A DNA stretch of 32,032 nucleotides from Alphaproteobacteria bacterium. Lineage in GTDB: Bacteria > Pseudomonadota > Alphaproteobacteria > Micavibrionales > Micavibrionaceae. How positions within the stretch are numbered: position 1 is the stretch's first letter; each line of letters begins with the position of its first letter. Made by a program: the position numbers and the translations under genes. Of this stretch, positions 1-9,394 are shown piece after piece. The stretch is taken from positions 1 to 32,032 of the forward strand of contig JAJOJU010000014.1 of the NCBI GenBank assembly GCA_021208265.1. Reading direction: 5' to 3'. The notes below the pieces were generated by a model that was not told the DNA's origin, made no database searches, and was given only the letters and a program-made list of their open reading frames with translations.

Positions 1-552
1 TATCAGTGTCCGGCGGCGCGGGAAGGCGGCTTGCGCGGCACGCTGACCGACCTTGAAATTCAGGCCGCGATTAACGATCTCTGGTTTCAATACGATATCA
101 AAACTTTTGCCAAGCTGGATATGACGGTTAATCAGGGGCGTGTTCTGATTACCGGCGTGGTGCAAAACCCCGAAGACCGTGTGGAAGCCGTGCGCCTTGC
201 CTGGCAGCCGGAAGGGGTGCGGCAGGTGATTAATGAAATCCAGCTTGCCGATTCGCCGGGCATGGTTGATTATGCCCGCGATGCGTGGATATCCACACGC
301 CTTCGTACGGCGCTGACATTCGACAGCAAGGTGCAGTCGATCAACTATTCCATCGATGTTGTAAAAGGCATTGTCTATTTGATGGGCGTGGCTCAGAACG
401 AAGTGGAGCTTAATCACGTGATTGAAAAAGCGAGAACTATCCCCGATGTAAAACGCGTGGTCAGCTACGTTAAAATAGCCGGGGAAGATATAGCCCGACA
501 CAGGGGGGAACGCCGTATAACGGATAAACAGGAAAATTTCCGGCATGCTTGA
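1..552 (+). CDS. BON-domain periplasmic protein, 5' end missing
   Basis: The frame is open from base 1, so the true start, and probably a signal peptide or lipobox, lies before the window; the TTG at 31 is only the first start-like codon. The visible part holds two BON-type modules: one around the stretch reading INDLWFQYDIK ... VLITGVVQNPEDRVEAV, and a second around ISTRLRTALTFDSKV ... GIVYLMGVAQNEVEL. Each shows the family pattern of a short helix followed by a strand with a conserved glycine (G-V-V, G-V-A). BON proteins are envelope proteins thought to bind membranes or phospholipid and to support envelope integrity; the exact role here is unknown. The stop overlaps the start of the next gene (ATGCTTGA, 545-552), which suggests translational coupling. 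Confidence 0.85.
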   Translation, partial: YQCPAAREGGLRGTLTDLEIQAAINDLWFQYDIKTFAKLDMTVNQGRVLITGVVQNPEDRVEAVRLAWQPEGVRQVINEIQLADSPGMVDYARDAWISTRLRTALTFDSKVQSINYSIDVVKGIVYLMGVAQNEVELNHVIEKARTIPDVKRVVSYVKIAGEDIARHRGERRITDKQENFRHA

Positions 553-1390
553 TTTTGATCCGCAGCGTTACTTGGAAACAGCCGGGCAGATGCCGGATGC
601 GGAAATTGATCTGGCCCCTTGTGCGCTGGCGATGGCGTTGATGACTCATCCGGGTCTCTCCATTGACCGTTATTTTAATCATCTGAAAACGCTCACTAAA
701 GAAGTCAAAGCGCGCTATGCCGCGCTGCTGGATGCCGGGGCTGCGGCTGATGCCCAGACGCAGCTGGCCGCCCTGAAACATGTGCTGTCTGATTCGCATG
801 GATACCGGGGTGATCAGGAACGTTATGACGATCTGCAAAATGCCGATCTAGTCCGTGTGATTGACCGCAGTAAGGGGCTGCCTATTGCACTGGCGATTCT
901 TTATATTCATGCCGGGAAGGCGCAGGGCTGGGATGTATGCGGGCTTAACATGCCGGGGCATTTTATCTGCCGGATTGAGCAAGGCGGGCAGCGCGTGATT
1001 TTTGACCCGTTCTATGAATGCCGTATTTTAGGCGCGGCAGATTTACGGTTCCTGATTAAAAAGAATCTGGGGCCGCAGGCCGAGCTATCGGCTGATTATT
1101 ATCAGCCCTGCAACAACCGTGAAATTCTTATGAGGCTGCAAAACAACATTAAATTCCGGTTGATTGAGGGGGAGGATTATCAGGGGGCGCTTGATATCGT
1201 GCGCATCATGAAGTTGGTGGCGCCGTCTGATTACCGTTTGTTCTTGGATGAAGGCGTTTTATACGCCAAGCTGGAACAACCCAAGGCATCGATTGCGGCG
1301 CTGGAAACCTATATTGATAAAGCGCCGGATCCGCGGGATCGCTATGATGCCGAGCTGCTATTACGCCAGATGCAGGATTCCCTGAATTAA
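545..1390 (+). CDS. SirB1/transglutaminase-like protein with C-terminal TPR
   Basis: This 281-residue protein matches the SirB1 (transglutaminase-like core 2) family. The hallmarks are R-S-K-G-L-P-I-A-L-A-I-L-Y near residue 110, G-L-N-M-P-G-H-F-I-C-R near 130 and the F-D-P-F strand near 150. The C-terminal third (about residues 205-275) has TPR-like helices, including YRLFLDEGVLYAKLEQPKAS. Proteins of this family often sit in housekeeping clusters of proteobacteria, and their enzymatic activity is not established. The classical catalytic cysteine of transglutaminases is not obvious, though a histidine is kept in the PGHF motif. The start overlaps the preceding BON gene by 8 bases. No terminator follows, but the 167-base gap after it carries the pal promoter. 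Confidence 0.85.
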   Translation: MLDFDPQRYLETAGQMPDAEIDLAPCALAMALMTHPGLSIDRYFNHLKTLTKEVKARYAALLDAGAAADAQTQLAALKHVLSDSHGYRGDQERYDDLQNADLVRVIDRSKGLPIALAILYIHAGKAQGWDVCGLNMPGHFICRIEQGGQRVIFDPFYECRILGAADLRFLIKKNLGPQAELSADYYQPCNNREILMRLQNNIKFRLIEGEDYQGALDIVRIMKLVAPSDYRLFLDEGVLYAKLEQPKASIAALETYIDKAPDPRDRYDAELLLRQMQDSLN

Positions 1391-1447
1391 ATTGAATATC
1401 CCCTAAAATATGCCTGTGTATATCGCAAAAGTGATCGGAAACGGCAC

Positions 1448-1476
1448 TTGTCAGGGAACGGATTCCCTCCTAATAT
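1448..1476 (+). promoter_or_regulatory. Sigma-70-like promoter of pal
   Basis: A -35 box TTGTCA (1448-1453) and a -10 box TAATAT (1471-1476) are separated by exactly 17 bases. They lie about 82 bases upstream of the pal start. The spacer itself contains a short inverted repeat, GGGAA-CGGA-TTCCC (1454-1467), which could be a small operator or chance. This is the best consensus promoter in the window. Confidence 0.6.
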
Positions 1477-1557
1477 CGTTCACGGTATTGGAAGGCGGCT
1501 TTTGGGGCCGGCGAAAATATAATAACCAAAAGATGAAAGATTAAGGAGTTTCCCGGA

Positions 1558-2097
1558 ATGCGTGCTTCATCGTTAAAATTTTTACAGTTGTTTCTGGTTT
1601 TTGTTGCGCTGGCAACGTTGGGTGCCTGTTCGTCAACCGATGAAGGTATGATGGATGAGCAAGCTTCCGGCATGGCGGGTGAAGGTATCACCGGTCAAGG
1701 GCCGCTCTCTGAAATTTATGACGGTACGGGTTCTGCTCAGCCGGGTACGCAAGCTGACTTTGCTGTGAATGTCGGCGACCGCGTGTTCTTCGGTTATGAC
1801 CGCTTTGACCTGTCGCCTGATGCTCGCGCTACGCTGGAAAAGCAAGCTCAGTGGATCAATCAGTATCCGGGTCTTAGCATCACCGTTGAAGGTCATGCTG
1901 ATGAGCGCGGTACACGCGAATACAACCTGGCTTTGGGTGAGCGCCGTGCAAACTCGGTTAAAAATTACCTGATCGCTCTGGGTGTTGATGCGTCCCGCGT
2001 TGACACTATCAGCTACGGTAAGGAACGCCCTGCCGTTCCAGGTTCTGACGAATCATCCTGGGCGCAAAACCGCCGCGGCGTTACTAAAATCAACTAA
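1558..2097 (+). CDS. pal: Peptidoglycan-associated lipoprotein Pal
   Basis: Pal is the outer-membrane lipoprotein of the Tol-Pal system. It binds peptidoglycan non-covalently and helps constrict the outer membrane during division. The 179-residue product starts with a lipoprotein signal peptide ending in the lipobox L-G-A-C, with the lipidated cysteine at residue 24. A Gly/Ser-rich linker follows, then an OmpA-like domain (about residues 70-175) with the peptidoglycan-binding signature TVEGHADERGTREYNLALG. AAGGAG (1543-1548) is a strong ribosome-binding site nine bases before ATG. cpoB follows after 45 bases, the usual order. The tolQRAB genes that normally come just before pal are not present; a SirB1-like gene is there instead. 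Confidence 0.96.
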   Translation: MRASSLKFLQLFLVFVALATLGACSSTDEGMMDEQASGMAGEGITGQGPLSEIYDGTGSAQPGTQADFAVNVGDRVFFGYDRFDLSPDARATLEKQAQWINQYPGLSITVEGHADERGTREYNLALGERRANSVKNYLIALGVDASRVDTISYGKERPAVPGSDESSWAQNRRGVTKIN

Positions 2098-2142
2098 TGC
2101 GGGGATTATCCTTGTATTGACCTTTTTGTAAAGGACTCTGCC

Positions 2143-3126
2143 TTGTCGCGGTTAGTAAATACGCTTTTGTTATGTGCTATCTCTGTGCCCCTGCTTGCCT
2201 TGAACGGCCCGGCGGGGGCTCAGTCTGCGAGCGATCTTTCCAACCGGCTTAATCGTCTGGAAAACGAAATGCAGACGATGAACCGCGCGATATATAAAGG
2301 TGAAACGCCGCCGCCATCTTCGTATAACGCGGCAGCACCTAATGAAGCGGCAGAAGCTTTGGTCCGCATGCAGCAGCTCGAAGCACAGATCCAGACGCTG
2401 ACAGGAAAGATAGAAGAGCAGGGGTTTGAGATTATGCAGCTGCGTAATCAGATCGACCGTATGACATCCGATTACGATTTGCGGCTGAAGGATCTGGAAA
2501 GCGGGCGCGGTGGTTCCGGCGGCGGTATGGCCCAGCCCTATTCTGGATATTCTGAGCCATCTACGCCGTCATATCAGCCTCCGGCAACTAGTAGCGATAT
2601 GCCACCTCAGCCCGCTCCGGCAGAAGGGGGCTATACATTCTCGACCAATAATGTTGTGGCGGCGGATGACTATAGCGCGCCTGCAGCCAACCCTTTGGGC
2701 ACGATCACGCAAAATGCGCAAGGGCAGGCGGTGTCCGATGGCGATTCTGTGGCGGCAGCGTATGAAAACGCTTTCTCGCTCCTAAAAGCCGGGAATTACG
2801 ATGCGGCGGAGCGGGAGTTTGATGCGTTTCTGAAAGCCAACCCTGATCATGTTCTGGCGGGTAATGCCAAATACTGGCTGGGTGAAACTTACTATGTGCG
2901 CGGCGATTTTGAAAAAGCAGCTCGCGTGTTTGCTGAAGCCTATCAGAAATACCCGGATGGATCCAAGGCTGCTGATAACCTTCTGAAGCTGGGTCTATCG
3001 CTTGCATCCACAGGTAACAAGACCGATGCTTGTGTTGCATTCCGCCAGTTGGAAAAAGATTACCAAAGCGGTGCCGGGCCTGTTCTACGCCGTGCGCAGC
3101 AGGAAATGTCAAAGCTGGGCTGTTAA
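2143..3126 (+). CDS. cpoB: Cell division coordinator CpoB (YbgF)
   Basis: This 327-residue periplasmic protein has the full YbgF/CpoB architecture. A signal peptide is cleaved near A-G-A-Q (residue 27). A coiled-coil trimerisation segment covers about residues 30-120, rich in Q-L-E-A-Q-I-Q-T-L repeats. A Gly/Pro/Ser-rich linker covers about 120-200, and three TPR repeats lie at about 205-320 (YENAFSLLKAGNYDAAEREF, AKYWLGETYYVRGDFEKA). In other bacteria CpoB links Tol-Pal energy use with PBP1B activity at the septum. The start codon is TTG at 2143, chosen because AAGGAC (2131-2136) sits six bases upstream and the signal peptide begins there. It lies directly after pal and before tilS. Confidence 0.92.
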   Translation: MSRLVNTLLLCAISVPLLALNGPAGAQSASDLSNRLNRLENEMQTMNRAIYKGETPPPSSYNAAAPNEAAEALVRMQQLEAQIQTLTGKIEEQGFEIMQLRNQIDRMTSDYDLRLKDLESGRGGSGGGMAQPYSGYSEPSTPSYQPPATSSDMPPQPAPAEGGYTFSTNNVVAADDYSAPAANPLGTITQNAQGQAVSDGDSVAAAYENAFSLLKAGNYDAAEREFDAFLKANPDHVLAGNAKYWLGETYYVRGDFEKAARVFAEAYQKYPDGSKAADNLLKLGLSLASTGNKTDACVAFRQLEKDYQSGAGPVLRRAQQEMSKLGC

Positions 3127-3155
3127 AAGCGGCATTTATAATGTAGGCGTAATCT

Positions 3156-4166
3156 ATGCCTTTTTCTTGGGATGATTGTTTTGTATCGCTTGCGGATGTT
3201 TTGTCCGGGAGCGATATTGCTGTGGCTGTGTCCGGTGGACCGGATTCTATGGCGCTTGCAGCGCTTTTATTCCGCTGGTGTAAAAAGCAGGGCAGCAAGA
3301 TAACATTACATGCGTTGACAGTGGATCATGGTTTGCGCGCCGAAAGCAAAGCCGAGGCAGCGCAGGTTGGCAAATGGCTTTCTGACTGGCCGGGTGTGAA
3401 ACATCATGTTTTGGCATGGCAGGGTGAGAAGCGGGAAGCGCGCATTCAGGAAGAAGCCCGCGCCGCGCGGTATAAATTGATGGAAGAATATTGCCGGGAA
3501 CGCGGCATTAAAAACCTGTTTTTAGCGCATCATCAGGATGATCAAGCTGAAACGTTCCTGTTGCGCCTGGCGGCGGGCAGCGGCCTTGATGGTTTGGCTG
3601 GTATGGCAATTCGTCAGCCGTATAAATCTATTATTTTACTGCGCCCGCTTCTGGATATTCCAAAGGCTGATTTAGTTGCTTTTTGCCGGGCTGAAAATAT
3701 CCCGTTTGTAGATGACCCATCCAATCACAAAGATCGGTTTGCGCGTGTGCGGCTGCGGAATTCTGTTGAGGTTTTGGAGCGGGAAGGTTTGAGTAGCAAG
3801 CGTTTGGCGACTACATCGCGCAGGCTTGCACGGGTGCGCGATATGCTGGAGGCGGAGACAGATAAATTTATGGTATCTACTCAGGTAAATAAAAATACGA
3901 ACCGTATCGATTTTACATATTCATCATGGAGAGATGCTTATAAAGAGCTTGTGTTCCGCAGCGTAAAAAGAATATTCCAGAATTTAGGGTTGCAGGAAGA
4001 TGGCGGGCAGCCTTATGGCCCCCGTACAGAGCGAATTGAGGTGCTGGTGACCGACATCTTGAAATCCGATCCGTTTCGAAAGCGCACATTGGGCGGCGTT
4101 GTTATTGTGGTGGATGAAAAAAACGATCTTATCATCTTTACAAAAGAAGCCCCTAAAAAAGGTTGA
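3156..4166 (+). CDS. tilS: tRNA(Ile)-lysidine synthase TilS
   Basis: TilS uses ATP and lysine to convert C34 of the CAU-anticodon isoleucine tRNA to lysidine, so that it reads AUA; it is normally essential. The N-type ATP-pyrophosphatase loop SGGPDS is at residues 26-31, VDHGLR at 56-61 and A-H-H-Q-D-D-Q-A-E-T near residue 125, followed by RLAAGSGLDGLAGM. The element DPSNHKDRFARVRLRN, also typical of the family, is near residue 190. The C-terminal part is less conserved, as usual. At 336 residues it is a single-core TilS of the shorter type. There is no strong ribosome-binding site before ATG 3156, and it lies 29 bases after cpoB, probably in the same transcript. Confidence 0.95.
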   Translation: MPFSWDDCFVSLADVLSGSDIAVAVSGGPDSMALAALLFRWCKKQGSKITLHALTVDHGLRAESKAEAAQVGKWLSDWPGVKHHVLAWQGEKREARIQEEARAARYKLMEEYCRERGIKNLFLAHHQDDQAETFLLRLAAGSGLDGLAGMAIRQPYKSIILLRPLLDIPKADLVAFCRAENIPFVDDPSNHKDRFARVRLRNSVEVLEREGLSSKRLATTSRRLARVRDMLEAETDKFMVSTQVNKNTNRIDFTYSSWRDAYKELVFRSVKRIFQNLGLQEDGGQPYGPRTERIEVLVTDILKSDPFRKRTLGGVVIVVDEKNDLIIFTKEAPKKG

Positions 4167-4182
4167 AATCCTATTGTTTCCG

Positions 4183-4210
4183 TGGACATTCGTTCTATCT
4201 TGCCTATACA
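4183..4210 (+). promoter_or_regulatory. Possible promoter of ftsH
   Basis: TGGACA (4183-4188) and TATACA (4205-4210) are separated by 16 bases and lie about 44 bases before the GTG start of ftsH, in an 87-base AT-richer gap. The match to the sigma-70 consensus is fair only. I see no sigma-32 consensus, although ftsH is heat-inducible in many bacteria. Confidence 0.35.
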
Positions 4211-4253
4211 ATACCTTCGTTATTGAATGCTTTTATTTTGAGGTCTTTCTGCC

Positions 4254-6199
4254 GTGAACAATTTTGGTCGTAATCTCGTTTTCTGGCTTGCCGTGGGCAT
4301 GCTGCTGGTTTTCCTGTTCAATATTTTCCAGGCATCTCAAAATGAGGGGGCTGTGCCTTCGCAGCGCCTGACCTATAGCGACTTTATGGCTGATGCGCGT
4401 TCGGGACGCATTTCGAATGTCACGATCAAGGGGCAGGAAATTGTCGGTAATTTTGCCGGGTCCGGCGAGGCGTTCCGCGTGATAGCGCCCCCAAATGAAA
4501 ATATTGTTGAGCGGCTGGATGGAACGGGTATTCAAATTGCCGCTGAAGCGGATAATCCGAATGAAATGACGTTCCTGAGTATTCTTGTGTCGCTGCTCCC
4601 GGCCTTCCTGATTATCGGCGTGTGGATTTTGTTCATGCGCCAGATGAACGGCAAGGGCGGCGGCGGAGCGATGGGCTTTGGCCGCAGCCGTGCCAAGATG
4701 CTCACCGAAAAGCAGGGCGCGTGACATTCGAGGATGTCGCCGGAATTGAAGAAGCCAAGCAGGAGCTGGAAGAGATTGTTGAGTTCCTGAAAGACCCGCA
4801 AAAATTTCAGCGCTTAGGGGGAAAGATTCCGAAAGGTGCGCTTCTGGTGGGGCCGCCCGGTACAGGTAAAACGCTTGTGGCGCGGGCTGTGGCCGGTGAG
4901 GCCGATGTGCCGTTCTTCACCATTTCCGGTTCTGACTTTGTTGAAATGTTTGTCGGCGTGGGCGCTTCCCGCGTGCGTGATATGTTCGAGCAGGGCAAGA
5001 AAAACGCGCCTTGTATTATCTTTATTGATGAGATTGATGCCGTGGGTCGTCACCGCGGGGCTGGGCTTGGCGGCGGGAATGACGAGCGTGAACAGACGCT
5101 CAACCAGATGCTGGTGGAGATGGATGGTTTTGAAAGCAATGAAGGTGTGATTATTCTGGCGGCCACCAACCGCCCTGATGTTCTTGACCCTGCGTTGTTG
5201 CGTCCGGGCCGTTTTGACCGCCAGATTGTGGTGGGGCTGGCTGATGTGAAGGGCCGCGAGAAAATTCTGAAAGTGCATATGAAAAAAGTGCCGCTGGGGC
5301 CGGATGTGGAGGCTTCTGTTATTGCACGCGGTACACCAGGTTTTTCGGGCGCTGATTTGGCTAATCTCGTGAACGAGGCGGCATTGCTTGCCGCCCGCCG
5401 TAACAAGCGCGTTGTCGGTATGACGGAATTTGAAGATGCCAAGGACAAGGTGCTGATGGGGGCCGAACGTAAGTCCATGGTGATGAGCGAGCAGGAGAAA
5501 AAGCTGACCGCCTATCACGAAGCAGGGCACGCGATTGTGGGCCTGAACGAGCCTGCGTCTGATCCTATTCATAAAGCGACTATCGTGCCGCGTGGCCGAG
5601 CTTTGGGGGTTGTGATGCGCCTTCCCGAAGGAGACCGTCTTTCCATGGCGCTGGAGAAGCTGAAGGCTGATCTATCGGTGGCTATGGGCGGCCGTGTGGC
5701 CGAAGAAATTATTTTCGGGAAAGAAAAGGTTACAACCGGAGCATCGAGCGATATCAAGCAGGCAACGCATATCGCCCGCAAGATGGTTACGGAATGGGGG
5801 CTCTCTGATAAAGTCGGGCCGCTTGATTATTCCTCCGGCGGGGATGAGCCGTTTTTGGGATATTCCATGGGCCAGCAAAAACCGATGTCGGATGATAAAG
5901 CGGCGCTGATTGATGCTGAAATCCACCGCATTGTAGATGACGGCTATAAGCGCGCGAAGAAAATTCTGACCGAAAAACTGGATGATCTTCATACGCTGGC
6001 CAAGGCTTTGCTGGAATATGAAATGCTTTCGGGTGAGGAGATCAAGGCGATTTTGCGCGGTGAAAAACCTGTGCGGGATGAACCAGAAGACACGCCCAAA
6101 GAACAGGAAGTCAAAAAACCCAAATCATCCGTTCCCAGTGGCGGTAAGAAAAAAGGGCCGCTTGATGATGGTTCCGGCGAAGTGCCGCAAGGGGCATAA
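4254..6199 (+). CDS. ftsH: ATP-dependent zinc metalloprotease FtsH (frame broken once)
   Basis: FtsH is the membrane-anchored AAA+ protease that degrades damaged or regulatory membrane and cytosolic proteins. The first frame (GTG 4254 to 4724) encodes two transmembrane helices, about residues 7-25 and 105-125, around a periplasmic domain, then a Gly-rich linker. The rest continues one frame earlier to 6199. Rejoining at 4714-4720 by restoring one C in GGCCGC gives [19 protein letters not shown] without interruption and a normal product of about 648 residues. The second part has Walker A GPPGTGKT, Walker [12 protein letters not shown] and the arginine-finger region RPGRFDRQI. The zinc site HEAGH is near rejoined residue 422, with the third-ligand region [10 protein letters not shown]. 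The tail is Lys/Pro-rich. Because FtsH is normally essential, the break is most likely an error. Confidence 0.93.
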
Positions 6200-6216
6200 G
6201 GCCGAGGGCGGCGGAT

Positions 6217-7200
6217 TTGGAACTTCCCTCAAGCTTGTTATCAGCGATTGAAGAGGCGCGCGGGGGCTATCCTGCGCAGGCGTTGAGCGAGGCTTATGAA
6301 GCCCTTTCCGCACGTTATCGCCGTGAAAATAATCAGGAAGATTTATTCATCAAAAATGAGCTGGAAGCGCTCGCTTACGGCATTGCGCGCTTGCCCGCCA
6401 CCTATGCCGCTAATTGCACGGTGTTTGATATTCTGGCTGATATTGCGCCTGATTTTACGCCCCAAACTTTATGTGATGTGGGGGCGGGGCCGGGAACAGC
6501 GGCTTTTGCAGCGTTTTCTGTTTGGGTGATTATTTATCCGCCGCGCAGTTATGGGAGCCTAACGCGCCGCTTCGCGAGCTAGGGCAAAAACTGGCCGGGC
6601 TTGCGGGAATGAGCGTGAATTACCAAAACGCACGGCTCGAAAATTTTATGCCGGAAGAAAAATTTGATCTGGTTACGGCTTCTTATGTTCTGAATGAACT
6701 GCCGATAGAGGCTCAGGAAAAAGCCGTGCCGGCCTTGTGGCAGGCAGCTGGTCAAGCGCTGGTGCTGGTCGAAACCGGAACGCCGCTGGGTTTCAAAACA
6801 CTCACAAAAGCGCGGGATATTTTGCGCGCTGAGGCTGATGCACATATCGCTGCCCCCTGTCCTCACGCTCATGACTGCCCGCTGGCGGCCGGTGATAACT
6901 GGTGCCATTTCAGCGTGCGTGTGCAAAGGCCGAGTTTGCACCGTCTTGTAAAACCGGGAGCGAGCCTATCTTACGAGGATGAAAAATTCTGCTATTTGAT
7001 CGTAACGCGCGGTGAATATGCGCGGCCCCAAGCGCGGGGTGGTGGGGGCGCCTAAAGGGGGGAAGGTTTTGACATTGCCGCTCTGTTGTTCGGATGGCGT
7101 GTTTCGTATGCATCAATCATCCAAACGAGATGCGGCTTATGGGCAGCTCAAGCGGCTGGATTGGGGCGAGGGGCTGGAAGAGTTTACGGCTTCAGAATAA
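6217..7200 (+). CDS. Rsm22-family ribosome-associated SAM methyltransferase-like protein (frame broken twice)
   Basis: Three consecutive frames (6217-6582, 6522-7055, 7012-7200) together give one Rsm22-like protein of about 327 residues. The joints are a missing G in TTTGGG (6524-6526) and an extra G in the run 7036-7039. The parts fit: LCDVGAGPGTAAFA (SAM-binding loop), FDLVTASYVLNELP, the cysteine cluster CPHAHDCPLAAGDNWCHF, then LPLCCSDGVF and SSKRDAAYGQLKRLDWGEG at the end. In this family, which includes mitochondrial Rsm22/METTL17, the cysteines bind an iron-sulfur cluster and the protein acts in small-subunit ribosome assembly. Methyltransferase activity is uncertain. The start is TTG, 17 bases after ftsH. 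The 3' end overlaps the convergent gene by 17 bases. Confidence 0.82.
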
Positions 7201-7945
7201 TGGCCTGAACGGCGTCCCATAACAGCCGGGCGTGGGTTTTGATGCCTGCCTCATCCCGTATCAAATCATTCCTGAATTCCAGCAGCAACATCGGCAGGCG
7301 CTGTTGATATTTTTCAAATAGTGGGAAAGGGTGATCAGGGTCTTTCGCGCTATAGGGCACATTCATGCCGATATCATCAATGCCGCGCGCTTGGAAAAAG
7401 GTGGCAAAATTTTCAGCCAGTGCCTGTTCCTTATCACGGAATAACAGGGCGATGCGGGGGCGGATAGCGCCATCCGTTTTATAACCAAGGCTATCAACCT
7501 CTAGACGTCTTTCCATGGAATGAACGCTTAGGATAAAAAGGTTTTCGTGTTCCTGCGCGCGTTTGTTTATCAATGCATCAAGCGGATCGTAATACCCGTC
7601 ATATAAAATACGGATACGCTCCTGACGTTCCTCCGGCGTGATGGATGTATTGGCAGGCAGAGTGATACCGTCCTGCACGGCAGGAATAAGCGTTTTTGAA
7701 TCGAGCGCGCGGTTTGGGTCAAGAATCGCCCGCGAATAATTGCTCTCATAGGTTTCCGCGCCAAAGCCGTGCAGTTCGCGCATGATGCCTGCAACACCTA
7801 CATCACAGCCAAAATGCACAGCTGAAAAATCCAGATCGCAGCCGAGATTGTTCAAAGTTCGCGGCACGGCGAAGCCCGCATGTTCAGCCGTTATAAAAAA
7901 CTCCGGGAATGTGGCCTTCGTGGTGCGTGATAACGGGCGGATCAT
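7184..7945 (-). CDS. N-formylglutamate amidohydrolase family protein
   Basis: This 253-residue protein belongs to the N-formylglutamate amidohydrolase family, which is zinc-dependent in characterised members. They hydrolyse N-formyl-L-glutamate to formate and glutamate at the end of one histidine degradation route. Visible family elements are ITAEHAGFAVP near residue 18, FGCDVGVAGIM near 45, YSRAILDPNRAL near 70, LSVHSMER near 140 and LLLEFRNDLIRD near 220. No other hut genes are nearby, so the substrate is not shown and a related amide or peptide is possible. It is transcribed against its neighbours, overlapping the end of the Rsm22-like gene. It shares a 72-base divergent gap with glmM. No clear ribosome-binding site precedes the ATG, so the start is moderately certain. 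Confidence 0.85.
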   Translation of the reverse strand: MIRPLSRTTKATFPEFFITAEHAGFAVPRTLNNLGCDLDFSAVHFGCDVGVAGIMRELHGFGAETYESNYSRAILDPNRALDSKTLIPAVQDGITLPANTSITPEERQERIRILYDGYYDPLDALINKRAQEHENLFILSVHSMERRLEVDSLGYKTDGAIRPRIALLFRDKEQALAENFATFFQARGIDDIGMNVPYSAKDPDHPFPLFEKYQQRLPMLLLEFRNDLIRDEAGIKTHARLLWDAVQAIILKP

Positions 7946-8017
7946 GGGGGCTGATAAGTATGCTCATGCCATTATAAAAGCTGGTTTTTTTCAGGATTTC
8001 ATCATATAAATGCGAAC

Positions 8018-9381
8018 ATGAGTGAAAAATATTTCGGAACCGATGGCATTCGCGGGCGGGCTAACAGCTTCCCGATGACGGCGGATATCGCCCTGAAGGT
8101 GGCGATGGCGAGCGCGGTTGTGCTGAAAAACAACCGTAACGGCACGCATACCAACCGGCGCGATTGTGGGGAAGGATACGCGCCTTTCCTGCTATATGCT
8201 GGAACAGGCGATGACAGCCGGGTTCCTTTCCATGGGGATTGAAGTGGTGCTGACAGGCCCTATCCCCACGCCCGGTATTGCGCTGCTGACCCGCTCGATG
8301 CGGGCGGATCTGGGGGTCATGATTCGGGATCCCATAACGGGGTTTGAAGATAATGGCATCAAGCTGTTTGGCGCGGATGGCTATAAGCTGGATGATGCGC
8401 TGGAGCAGGAAATTGAAGCCATGCTGGGCGCGGATTTAACCTTGCAGCTGGCGGCGCCGGATTCTCTGGGAAAGGCCAGCCGCCTTGATGACTGTCTGGG
8501 GCGTTACTCTGAGTTTGTGAAGGCCAGTTTTCCCAAGAACCTCTCGCTGGAGGGGCTTAAGATTGTGGTGGATTGCGCGAATGGCGCGGCTTACAAAGTG
8601 GCACCCCAAGCCTTGTGGGAGCTGGAGGCAGAAGTAATCAGCCTTGGCGTATCGCCCAATGGCCGGAACATCAATGCCGGATGCGGAGCGACATCAACGG
8701 AAGCTTTGCAAAAGGCCGTAGTGGAACATAAGGCCGATATCGGGATCGCGCTGGATGGCGATGCTGACCGCCTGATCATGGTGGATGAGCTGGGCCGGAA
8801 AATTGACGGTGACCAGCTGATGGCGGTGCTGGCCAGCAGCTTGAAGGCAAAAGGCCAGCTGGCGGGGGATACTGTGGTGGCGACCGTGATGTCTAATCTG
8901 GGGTTAGAGCGCTTCCTGCAAGCGCAGGGCATCAAGCTTCACCGCACGGCGGTGGGCGACCGTTACGTAATGGAAGCAATGCGTGCCCACGGTTATACGC
9001 TGGGCGGCGAACAATCCGGTCATATTGTGCTGTCCGATTATTCCACGACCGGGGGATGGTTTGCTGGCGGCGCTGCAAGTGTTGGCGGTGCTGAAAGAAA
9101 AAGGCGTGAAGGCGTCTGAGGCTCTGAAATGCTTCGAGCCTGCACCGCAGATTTTGAAAAACGTGCGCTATCAAACGGGTAAACCAATGGAGTTGCCGGA
9201 AGTGATTAGCGCGATTAAAACCGCCGAAGCACAGCTGGGAACATCAGGCCGTTTGCTGGTGCGCCCGTCCGGTACCGAACCGTTGATCCGTGTGATGGCG
9301 GAAGGCGATAACCAGAATCTGATTGAAGATATCGTGGATGGTGTGTGCGAAGTGATTGCCAAAGCAGCGCAAACGGCGTAA
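8018..9381 (+). CDS. glmM: Phosphoglucosamine mutase GlmM (frame broken several times)
   Basis: GlmM converts glucosamine-6-phosphate to glucosamine-1-phosphate for peptidoglycan and lipopolysaccharide synthesis. The start is clear ([16 protein letters not shown]). The protein runs through three frames: 8018-8162, then to about 9050, then to 9381. The joints are one extra base within 8150-8162 and one extra G in the G5 run 9051-9055. Rejoined length is about 453 residues, normal for the family. Domain marks are [16 protein letters not shown], the sugar/metal loop [27 protein letters not shown] and the phosphate-binding [14 protein letters not shown]. The phosphoserine loop, expected as I-S-x-S-H-N-P, reads IRDPITG because of two further compensating shifts (8324-8342). 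A normally essential gene, so the defects are probably errors. Confidence 0.9.
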
Positions 9382-9394
9382 AACAACACATGCT

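Noticed and set aside
4622-4724. Programmed ribosomal frameshifting in ftsH, and similarly in the other split genes
   Set aside because: No slippery heptamer with a downstream pseudoknot is evident, both plus and minus shifts occur, and many unrelated genes are affected. Errors are the simpler explanation.
8001-8017. TATAAA immediately before glmM as a promoter of a leaderless message
   Set aside because: No matching -35 box at a proper distance; it is too close to the start to be convincing.
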